14,925 nt of DNA from Candidatus Woesearchaeota archaeon (GTDB lineage: Archaea > Nanobdellota > Nanobdellia > Woesearchaeales > GW2011-AR4), in the NCBI GenBank assembly GCA_016185915.1, contig JACPMP010000048.1, positions 1 through 14,925 of the forward strand, given 5' to 3'. How positions within the stretch are numbered: position 1 is the first letter of the stretch; each line of letters opens with the position of its first letter. The position numbers were made by a program, and so were the translations under genes. Shown here one piece after another: positions 6,956 through 12,329 of this stretch. The notes below the pieces were generated by a model that saw only the letters and a program-made list of their open reading frames with translations, searched no databases and was not told where the DNA came from.

Positions 6956-7726
6956 ATGAAACAATTTTCAAATGTTGTCAAGGAAATCAACAGAACTTTG
7001 AATGAGATAATATTGTTCGAGAATATAGTAAATACTACTTTAGTTTTTTTGGTGTTCTACCTTATCTTATCAATTCTTGATTTTCGCCCGCTCTATGCCT
7101 TAGTGCCTGCTCTTCTTTACCTTGGATTTTATTCTTATATGAGCTTTAAGTCTTACAAGCCCCTTATTGTAGAGGGAAAGTATGCTCCGTTGCGGGAAAA
7201 ATTAAGGACAGCGGCAGACAACATAAATTTGGACAACCCGATTGTTGAAGAGCTTGACTATGAAGTCACAAGTGAAATGAAAAATGTCGGCCTATCTATG
7301 TTTATTAACCCAAAGACATTGTCTTACAAAATATTTGCAGTTATGCTGCTCTCATTTATGATAATATTTGCGACAACCTTGAATCTAAAGCTTTTAGAAT
7401 TCGCAAAGCACAAAGTTCCCGATATATTTGATACAAAAAATTTGAAGGGAGTTGGCAATTTTGTGGCTGTTAAATTGAACACTAGCGACGATATTTATGG
7501 CAAAGACGATGTTGCAAAGCTCGGCGACAAAGAATTAAACATCAGATTAAAACCAGTGGACTTCAAAGTGAATGTAAAGGAAGAGGGAGATGTGCAAAAA
7601 CAAAAATTTGAGACTGTTTTTCCTAAAGAGATGGTGGTAAGGGAAACAGTCGCTTATGAGGAAAATATTCCTCAAGAACAGCAGGAATTGGTAAAGAATT
7701 ATTTCAAGAAATTGGCAGAGGGATAA
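6956..7726 (+). CDS. Three-TM membrane protein of the MoxR/VWA operon
   Basis: I do not recognise a named family. The 256-residue protein has an amphipathic N terminus, two closely spaced TM helices (about 23-41 and 45-62), a cytoplasm-like charged segment (about 66-120) and a third TM helix (about 124-144). A hydrophilic, beta-rich C-terminal domain follows. Its last 20 or so residues (IPQEQQELVKNYFKKL) resemble the 'IP...VxxYF' tail seen in some membrane proteins encoded with MoxR and VWA genes; this is a recollection of pattern, not a search result. AAGGTTGA just before the ATG is a weak Shine-Dalgarno partly enclosed in a hairpin. The gene lies between the coiled-coil and MoxR genes on the same strand, so a structural role in the same membrane assembly is plausible. 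Confidence 0.82.
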   Translation: MKQFSNVVKEINRTLNEIILFENIVNTTLVFLVFYLILSILDFRPLYALVPALLYLGFYSYMSFKSYKPLIVEGKYAPLREKLRTAADNINLDNPIVEELDYEVTSEMKNVGLSMFINPKTLSYKIFAVMLLSFMIIFATTLNLKLLEFAKHKVPDIFDTKNLKGVGNFVAVKLNTSDDIYGKDDVAKLGDKELNIRLKPVDFKVNVKEEGDVQKQKFETVFPKEMVVRETVAYEENIPQEQQELVKNYFKKLAEG

Positions 7727-7759
7727 ATTTTTTAACTTATGGTTAAAGAATTTATCCCT
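7719..7759 (+). repeat. Strong 18-bp hairpin overlapping a stop codon
   Basis: Bases 7719-7736 (AGGGATAAATTTTTTAAC) pair with 7742-7759 (GTTAAAGAATTTATCCCT) around the loop TTATG. The one non-Watson-Crick position would be a G-U pair in RNA, so the 18-bp stem is continuous. The stop codon TAA (7724-7726) lies in the left arm. It is the longest uninterrupted stem I found in the window. Confidence 0.8.
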
Positions 7760-7804
7760 AAGATGTAAAACATTAGGAAAAAATTTGCGAGCGAAGCGAG
7801 CACT

Positions 7805-7860
7805 CGGGACAGACGAATGGTGAGCGAGGTTTCTCGCGAACCTCGCATGTCACTGTCCCG
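7805..7860 (+). repeat. Palindromic repeat element, copy C
   Basis: An outer stem CGGGACAG/CTGTCCCG (8 bp) encloses an inner stem GCGAGGTT/AACCTCGC around TCTCGCG. Read on the minus strand the inner part is TGACATGCGAGGTTCGCGAG, then AAACCTCGCTCACC, the same flank words as copies A, B and E. A GCGAGCGAAGCGAGC motif lies just upstream (about 7787-7801). The element sits about 40 bp ahead of the moxR start and creates a spurious upstream ATG at 7817. Confidence 0.8.
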
Positions 7861-7868
7861 CAAGGTGT

Positions 7869-7890
7869 CAACGGACTTCGCCGTTGGAGG
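7869..7890 (+). promoter_or_regulatory. moxR translation start region: hairpin plus strong Shine-Dalgarno
   Basis: A 6-bp stem CAACGG/CCGTTG (7869-7874 and 7881-7886) with the loop ACTTCG abuts GGAGGCGAT (7886-7894), one mismatch from the archaeal consensus GGAGGTGAT. The ATG at 7898 is 7 nt after GGAGG. This decides the start of moxR over the upstream ATG at 7817, which lies within palindrome C. Confidence 0.75.
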
Positions 7891-7897
7891 CGATTAT

Positions 7898-8791
7898 ATG
7901 AAAAATTACAAGCAGATTTTTGATGAGCTTCAGAAAGAAACAAGCAAGATTATTGTAGGACAGGAAAGTGCTATTGAGCAAATTCTGGTAGCAATTTTAT
8001 GTGATGGGAATGCTCTGCTGGAGGGCTACCCTGGATTGGCAAAGACATTGATGGTAAGGACTCTTGCTCAGCTTATGGACTTAAAGTTCAGCAGAATACA
8101 AAATACGCCTGACTTGATGCCGTCTGATATCACTGGCACATATATCATAGAAGAGGCCTCTGGCAAGCGCCAATTCAAGTTCCAGCCTGGGCCTGTTTTC
8201 GCAAATGTTTTGCTTGCAGATGAAATCAATAGGGCTACTCCAAAAACGCAATCAGCTTTGTTAGAGGCAATGCAGGAAAAGCAAGTGACAGCAGGAACAA
8301 ACACTTTTAAGCTTGACTTGCCGTTTTTTGTTCTTGCAACACAAAACCCAATTGAGCAGGAAGGAACTTACCCATTGCCAGAGGCACAAGCAGACAGGTT
8401 TTTGCTTAAGATTAATGTTACATATCCGACTTATGAACAAGAATTGCAGATTGTTGACAGGTATGCAACTGAAACAAGAGAACAGAAATTAAAGGTTATG
8501 CTAAACAAAAACCATCTTTTGACTTTGCAAAACTTAACAAGGCAAGTGCCTATTGCCAATGACATCAAGCAAAGAGCAGTAAAGATTGTTCTTGCAACTA
8601 GGCAAAACAAAGAGATTATCCAGTATGGAGCATCCCCAAGGGCATCAATTGGCTTAATTTTGGCATCAAAGGCAAGGGCATTGATACAAGGCAGAAACCA
8701 TGTCAGCAATGACGACTTAAATGTGCTTGCCTATCCTGTACTAAGGCACAGAATAATCCTCAATTTTGAGGCGGAAAGAAAAGGAATGTAA
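7898..8791 (+). CDS. moxR: MoxR-family AAA+ ATPase, C terminus cut by an in-frame TAA
   Basis: This soluble ATPase belongs to the MoxR AAA+ group, which remodels or activates partner complexes together with VWA proteins. From the ATG at 7898 it has 297 residues. Visible motifs are Walker A GYPGLAKT (43-50), Walker B VLLADE (104-109) followed by INRATPKTQSALLEAMQE, sensor 1 in ATQNP (N150), EGTYPLPEAQADRF with the likely arginine finger near R167, and the C-terminal lid ending PVLRHRIILNFEAERKGM. The TAA at 8789-8791 stops it there, but the next 13 codons in the same frame (8792-8830, KDDAIKQILDKVK, then TAA) look exactly like the usual MoxR C-terminal helix. A nonsense change, recoding or a sequencing error are all possible. 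Loss of the last helix may not abolish ATPase activity. The DUF58 gene follows. Confidence 0.95.
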   Translation: MKNYKQIFDELQKETSKIIVGQESAIEQILVAILCDGNALLEGYPGLAKTLMVRTLAQLMDLKFSRIQNTPDLMPSDITGTYIIEEASGKRQFKFQPGPVFANVLLADEINRATPKTQSALLEAMQEKQVTAGTNTFKLDLPFFVLATQNPIEQEGTYPLPEAQADRFLLKINVTYPTYEQELQIVDRYATETREQKLKVMLNKNHLLTLQNLTRQVPIANDIKQRAVKIVLATRQNKEIIQYGASPRASIGLILASKARALIQGRNHVSNDDLNVLAYPVLRHRIILNFEAERKGM

Positions 8792-8833
8792 AAAGATGAT
8801 GCGATAAAGCAGATTTTGGATAAAGTTAAGTAA
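8792..8833 (+). other. In-frame remnant of the moxR 3' end
   Basis: Directly after the moxR TAA the frame stays open for 13 codons reading KDDAIKQILDKVK and closes with TAA at 8831-8833. The composition is that of a MoxR C-terminal helix, with no frameshift. It would join to the main ORF by changing one codon. Confidence 0.7.
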
Positions 8834-9153
8834 GAATCATAATTAAAAGAAATCAATATAATCAATTCAATACACAAAATAAAAATTAAAAACCAACAAA
8901 ACGAGAGCGACCTTTTTCAGCAAAAGTGAAGAAGGTACCTGAACGCGAGCTTGCGAGAAGCGAGCGTTCTCGCAAGCAAGTACCCGCTTGTGATTGTTTA
9001 GTTAATATAATGAATATTACAGGTGAGGCAAAATTTAATGGCAAAACAAATTTTGCCGAGCACTAACTTATGTGCCGAAGGCACGGATTGAAAATTTTAA
9101 AAATTTTAAATAGTGAGAGATATAATGCCAGAAACAAAAGAAAAAAATAAAAA
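8834..9153 (+). other. moxR-DUF58 spacer with several hairpins and a mini-ORF
   Basis: An A-rich first part (8834-8900) resembles the earlier spacers. Palindrome copy D follows. Then come GGCAAAATTT/AAATTTTGCC (9027-9036 with 9048-9057, 10 bp), GTGCC/GGCAC around GAA (9072-9084) and a tandem AAAATTTTAA run. A ten-codon ORF (9125-9157, MPETKEKNKK) ends in an ATGA overlap with the DUF58 start and is preceded by GTGAGAG; it could couple translation. No larger gene is visible. Confidence 0.6.
8934..8984 (+). repeat. Palindromic repeat element, copy D (two alternative folds)
   Basis: The outer arms are GGTAC (8934-8938) and GTACC (8980-8984). Inside, CTTGCGAGAA (8950-8959) can pair with TTCTCGCAAG (8967-8976), a 10-bp stem with a 7-nt loop. 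GAACGC (8941-8946) can instead pair with GCGTTC (8964-8969). The two folds use overlapping bases and exclude each other. It shares GCGAG/CTCGC words with copies A-C but is the most divergent. Confidence 0.65.
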
Positions 9154-9909
9154 ATGATTGACACTACATTTCTTGACCAATTAACAAGATTTAATCTTGT
9201 AATCAACAAAAGAGTTACTTCTAATTTAGCAGGACCTCGAAAATCAATAGCAACTGGAAGGGGCTTAACTTTCAAAGATTACAGGATTTATGCGCCCGGC
9301 GATGATATAAGACTCGCTTCAATGGGATTTGGCAAGCCATTCAGCAAGTTTGATTACGCTTCAATGATTGGGGTGGGCTTTGCGTATCTTGCCTTGAGAG
9401 ATAATGAAAAGTTCCAGTTCTCCACATTTGCAGATTCCTTGGAGATTTTCCAGCCAAGAAGAGGCATGTCACATCTTGCTGCAATGGTGCAGCATTTAAA
9501 CTCGATAAAGCCAAAGGGATATTCCAAGCTTCTTGATACAATTAGGCAGTATAAGAAAGTAATAGGCAGCAAGTCTATGCTTGTAATTGCATCAGACTTT
9601 CTTGTAAACATTGATGAGATAAGAGAGGCATTCTATCTGCTTGGAGACCATGATATAAAAATAATTCAAGTTTTTGACAGGGTTGAGAAAGAGCTTAAGA
9701 TGGAAGGCGACATGAAGCTTATTGACAGCGAAACAAAGGGCTTGCTGCGCACTTTTATAAGCCCAAGATTGAGAATGGGATATCAGCAGCAGCTTGATGA
9801 GCACTGCGCCAAGATAGAGGAAGTATGCAACAAGCTAAACGTAGATTATCATCTGGCAATTACCGATACATCGATATTTGATACGTTTTACAAAATCCTC
9901 GAATCTTAA
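9154..9909 (+). CDS. DUF58 protein lacking its RxxDW/MIDAS core
   Basis: DUF58 proteins are VWA-related partners of MoxR ATPases. Of 251 residues, the N terminus is fully family-like (FLDQLTRFNLVINKRVTSN, then GRGLTFKDYRIYAPGDDIR at about 35-53), and from residue 55 it resumes as ASMGFG...FDYASMIGVGFAYLALRD. Between them the family normally has roughly 30-40 residues carrying the xIDWxxxART motif, the EEE strand and the DxSxS MIDAS start; here only the final ASM remains. The join (codons 53-55, about 9310-9318) is in frame and leaves everything downstream intact, including VIASDFL (a candidate third MIDAS Asp) and TFISPRLR. Metal binding through a canonical MIDAS is therefore unlikely. The ATG overlaps the stop of a ten-codon ORF. 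The last codons (DTFYKILES) are echoed three times downstream. Confidence 0.92.
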   Translation: MIDTTFLDQLTRFNLVINKRVTSNLAGPRKSIATGRGLTFKDYRIYAPGDDIRLASMGFGKPFSKFDYASMIGVGFAYLALRDNEKFQFSTFADSLEIFQPRRGMSHLAAMVQHLNSIKPKGYSKLLDTIRQYKKVIGSKSMLVIASDFLVNIDEIREAFYLLGDHDIKIIQVFDRVEKELKMEGDMKLIDSETKGLLRTFISPRLRMGYQQQLDEHCAKIEEVCNKLNVDYHLAITDTSIFDTFYKILES

Positions 9910-10139
9910 CAAGTCGGGATTTTTAAAACGTCCCGAACGAAGTGAGGATACTTTCTACAAGATTTTAGAAGGTTAGTTCATTACAAATTTTGTAGAAAGT
10001 CACGAACGATAGTGAGTAGACTTTTTATAAAATTCTGGAGGGTTAGCTTTGGTTATCTATAAGTTAGCTACAATCATATATTTTATAGAAAGTTAGGAAC
10101 GATAGTGACTATACGTTTTATAAGATTTTGGAAGGGTGA
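9880..10139 (+). repeat. Repeated 3' tail of the DUF58 gene (four units)
   Basis: Unit 1 (9880-9909) is the end of the CDS, DTFYKILES-stop. Unit 2 (9947-9976) reads DTFYKILEG-stop, unit 3 (10020-10046) TFYKILEG-stop and unit 4 (10113-10139) TFYKILEG-stop. DNA differences are mostly synonymous-looking (TTTTAC, TTCTAC, TTTTAT). Units 2-4 are each preceded by a GAACGA(A/TA)GTGA motif (9935-9945, 10003-10014, 10098-10109). Before the motifs of units 3 and 4 lie inverse copies of the tail start (TTTGTAGAAAGT ending at 10000, TTTTATAGAAAGT ending at 10093), making inverted repeats centred on the motif. A TCGGGA/TCCCGA hairpin (9914-9936) precedes unit 2. Together these fill the 284-bp gap to the next gene. 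Confidence 0.85.
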
Positions 10140-10193
10140 TTAATAAAAAATTTAAACTAGAGCGATGGATGAAGTGGATACAATTTTAATAAG

Positions 10194-10685
10194 ATGATTG
10201 AAAAGCAAAGCACAACAGTATATAAAAAAAGTATTGTGGGAATGATTATTGGTAATTTTTTTGTTTTCTTATTGGGGTGTATGATTATTTTGCTATTTTT
10301 TGACATTCTAAAAAATGTTAAAGATACTTATCTCTTCTTTCTTGAAATTTTTGTTCTCGCTTATCTAATCTACATATTACCTATATATTACAATTTTTAT
10401 AGGGTGTATAGAATAGTAGTAAACAGTAATAATTCTATCGAATTTTGTAGCCCATTTAAGAGGGTAATAATTTTCCCGAGAGAGATTAAATCTATAAACT
10501 ATCGGCACTTTTGGTTGGGTGGTTCTAACTTGGTAACAATTAAAAACGACAAAGGCAAAATTAGATTTGGTGATGATGGCGAGTTTCATAATTTTTTCAT
10601 AAATCTGCTGAAAAACCACCGATTGAAGAAATTAGTTACTGAATATTTAGGTGTTTTCAAAAAAAGTAGAGTCAAAATGATTTAA
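10194..10685 (+). CDS. Two-TM membrane protein with a PH-like C-terminal domain, hypothetical
   Basis: I do not recognise this 163-residue protein. It has a short hydrophilic N terminus, two TM helices (about 14-36 and 45-66) and a basic-to-mixed C-terminal region from about 70. That region alternates short beta strands (YRIVVNSNNSIEFCSPF, RVIIFPREIKSINYRHF, LVTIKNDKGKIRFGDD) and ends in a helix (FHNFFINLLKNHRLKKLV). Two TM helices followed by such strands and a final helix recall bacterial-type PH-domain membrane proteins, a fold-level guess only. There is no clear Shine-Dalgarno; an A/T-rich element near 10145-10157 might be a promoter. It follows the DUF58 tail repeats on the same strand and converges on the glycosyltransferase gene 43 bp away, so its link with the operon is uncertain. 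Confidence 0.65.
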   Translation: MIEKQSTTVYKKSIVGMIIGNFFVFLLGCMIILLFFDILKNVKDTYLFFLEIFVLAYLIYILPIYYNFYRVYRIVVNSNNSIEFCSPFKRVIIFPREIKSINYRHFWLGGSNLVTIKNDKGKIRFGDDGEFHNFFINLLKNHRLKKLVTEYLGVFKKSRVKMI

Positions 10686-10728
10686 GAAAAAATAATCTTG
10701 AAGTACGAAAAATCCGCTCAAAATCCAT

Positions 10729-12006
10729 CTATCCACCCACCTTAAACCCATACTTATAGCTTGGAAGATTTGCAATTATATTTTTCAATTGCTTTATTCT
10801 TTTTTTAATCTCTTCACTTTTTGAATGCCCAAGCTCAACTGCTTTTTCATAACTTTCTATTGCCCTGCCAAAGTCTCCTTTTTTGTCAAAAACAATGCCA
10901 AGATTGTAGAAACCAATTGGATTGTTGGGATTTAACTTTGTGCCAACTTCAAGCATTTGAATAGCTGAGTCATAATTCCCATTTCTTTCCAAAACAGCTC
11001 CAAGATTGTTATATATAGTATATTTGTTTGGGTTTAACATCATGGCTTTTACAAGGTTTCTGTATGCTTCCTTAAGCATTCCTTTCTTCAAATAACACAC
11101 ACCTAAGCTTTGAAATGCTTCGCTGTTCTCCTTTATCCTCAAAGATTCTGTATAATTTTTAATCGCTTCATCATAGTTTTTTTGCTGTTCATAAATGACA
11201 CCGATTTCGTATAATGCCATGCTGTGCTGTGGATTCAATTCAATTGCCTTCTCAAAAGATTTTATGGCATTATCAAAATTATTGTTTTCCCTGTATAAAA
11301 CGCCTAATTCATAATATGAACTGGCATGAGGATTTTGTTTTACTTTCTTTTTGCAAAGTTCAAGATAAAACTGTCTTTTTTTCTTTGCAACTGATGAATC
11401 AGCATTGCCATAATGACGCAATGCAATATTTGTTGCTGCAATCTTTCCATCTTTATTTTCTATTGATGGCTCTACCAGCTCATGCACTGTTCCTTCAAAT
11501 GCATATCCCTTTTTATTTCTGAAAAGCCGAACAATAAACGAGCCATACCATCCAGCATAAGTTTCATTTTCTCTTTTGTGTTCCTCATTAACAAATCCAG
11601 CAACTGAAGAATCATTAGTATAATTTTTTTGAAGAAATAAAAATCCATCAACTTCTTTATCTTCAATTATGTCCTTTATTGCCGAACATCCTTCTTTATC
11701 TAAGATTTCATCAGCATCAAGCACAAGTATCCAGTCTTTTGTGGCATGCTTTATGCTTTCATTTCTTGCAGCACTAAAGTCATCAATCCATTTGAAATCA
11801 AAAATTTTTGCAGTGAGTTGTGAGCGAGTTCGCGAACTCACTCGCATGTCACAAAACTTTTTTGCAATTTCTTTTGTTTTGTCTGTGCTGCCTGTATCAA
11901 CAATTATGATTTCATCAACAACATCTTTAACAGAATTCAAGGAAGCAGTTAAATTTTTCTCCTCGTTTTTTGTAATCATGCAGAGGGAGATTGTTTGTTT
12001 TGTCAT
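10729..12006 (-). CDS. Family-2 glycosyltransferase fused to TPR repeats
   Basis: The 425-residue protein starts with a GT-A glycosyltransferase domain (about 1-220): ISLCMITKNEEKNL at 6-19, IIIVDTGSTDKT at 33-44, the metal-binding LDADE at 96-100, and WYGSFIVRLFRNKKGYAFEG...VHE further on. From about 225 to 410 come tandem tetratricopeptide repeats (for example YYELGVLYRENNNFDNAIKS and ALYEIGVIYEQQKNYDEAI). It probably transfers a sugar from a nucleotide-sugar donor, with TPRs binding protein partners or acceptors. It is divergent from the S-layer gene, so a role in S-layer glycosylation is possible but inferred. Oddity: residues 54-66 (MRVSSRTRSQLTA, 11809-11847) are the translation of a palindromic repeat inserted in frame between FCD and KIFDFKWIDDFSAARN. 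Confidence 0.93.
   Translation of the reverse strand: MTKQTISLCMITKNEEKNLTASLNSVKDVVDEIIIVDTGSTDKTKEIAKKFCDMRVSSRTRSQLTAKIFDFKWIDDFSAARNESIKHATKDWILVLDADEILDKEGCSAIKDIIEDKEVDGFLFLQKNYTNDSSVAGFVNEEHKRENETYAGWYGSFIVRLFRNKKGYAFEGTVHELVEPSIENKDGKIAATNIALRHYGNADSSVAKKKRQFYLELCKKKVKQNPHASSYYELGVLYRENNNFDNAIKSFEKAIELNPQHSMALYEIGVIYEQQKNYDEAIKNYTESLRIKENSEAFQSLGVCYLKKGMLKEAYRNLVKAMMLNPNKYTIYNNLGAVLERNGNYDSAIQMLEVGTKLNPNNPIGFYNLGIVFDKKGDFGRAIESYEKAVELGHSKSEEIKKRIKQLKNIIANLPSYKYGFKVGG
11809..11847 (-). repeat. Palindromic repeat element, copy E, inside the glycosyltransferase CDS
   Basis: On the minus strand it reads ATGCGAGTGAGTTCGCGA, then ACTCGCTCACAACTCACTGCA, 39 nt or 13 codons. The core differs from copy A (6185-6224) at one base (GAGTTCGCGA against GAGCTCGCGA). 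Flanking GTGAC at 11848-11852 and the right-hand ACTCAC extend the inverted repeat as GTGA/TCAC. Removing it would join GAC to AAA and restore a family-like FCDKIFDFKWIDDF. Confidence 0.88.
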
Positions 12007-12022
12007 AGATTTTGGTTTATGG

Positions 12023-12040
12023 TCTTTATATTTAAATATT
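12023..12040 (-). promoter_or_regulatory. TATA element of the glycosyltransferase gene
   Basis: The minus strand reads AATATTTAAATATAAAGA, centred about 25 nt upstream of the ATG at 12006. This predicts transcription starting at or next to the start codon, and no Shine-Dalgarno is present, in contrast to the divergent S-layer gene. Confidence 0.5.
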
Positions 12041-12235
12041 GTTTATCTTAAAACCAATTCTAGTTGCAAGATGCAATTACAATATTGAAAGAAATAGAAA
12101 CACATATAAATGCTACAAAATGCCAATTATTTTCATATATGGAATTGCCAATTATATACTAAAATATATATTTTTTAGTATGTGATAATACCAAAAGCTT
12201 TAAATATGGATAATATTAAATTAGTTGATTAAGAA
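12041..12235. other. Divergent intergenic region, distal part
   Basis: No gene is visible. TGCCAATTAT occurs at 12121-12130 and TGCCAATTATA at 12146-12156, a direct repeat separated by TTTCATATATGGAAT. TACTAAAA (12157-12164) pairs with TTTTAGTA (12173-12180) around an A/T loop. AAAAGCTTTAAATAT (12193-12207) resembles a BRE/TATA pair and could be a second, upstream S-layer promoter. The direct repeat and palindrome are candidate regulator sites; nothing shows which protein would bind. Confidence 0.4.
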
Positions 12236-12246
12236 CGCTTTATAAG
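12234..12246 (+). promoter_or_regulatory. BRE/TATA promoter of the S-layer gene
   Basis: GAACGCTTTATAAG has a BRE-like GAACG followed by a TATA element (CTTTATAA). A start about 25 nt downstream would fall near 12262-12268, at the left edge of the hairpin below, giving a leader of about 65 nt. Confidence 0.55.
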
Positions 12247-12261
12247 AGGTGTTCCTACATA

Positions 12262-12288
12262 GTATAATATTCATCAGCAATATTATAC
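12262..12288 (+). promoter_or_regulatory. 5' leader hairpin of the S-layer mRNA
   Basis: GTATAATATT (12262-12271) and AATATTATAC (12279-12288) form a perfect 10-bp stem around CATCAGC. It lies where the promoter predicts the mRNA 5' end and is followed by an unstructured A-rich stretch up to the Shine-Dalgarno. A terminal hairpin of this kind can protect abundant mRNAs from 5' decay. Confidence 0.7.
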
Positions 12289-12314
12289 GATAAAGATAAA
12301 CAAAAAAAACACTT

Positions 12315-12321
12315 GGAGGTG
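12315..12321 (+). promoter_or_regulatory. Strong Shine-Dalgarno of the S-layer gene
   Basis: GGAGGTG, a seven-base match to the archaeal 16S anti-Shine-Dalgarno, lies 8 nt before the ATG at 12330. It is the best ribosome-binding site in the window and fixes the start. Confidence 0.85.
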
Positions 12322-12329
12322 TTTATAAG

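Noticed and set aside
7817..7897. Upstream start for moxR adding 27 residues
   Set aside because: The extension translates palindrome C and a hairpin, is not MoxR-like, and the ATG at 7898 has a near-consensus Shine-Dalgarno.
9947..10139. CRISPR-like array downstream of DUF58
   Set aside because: Units are few, unevenly spaced, include inverted copies and match the gene's own 3' codons; no cas genes are present.
11669..12088. 139-codon plus-strand ORF opposite the glycosyltransferase start
   Set aside because: It is the shadow of the GT-A domain and runs through its promoter.
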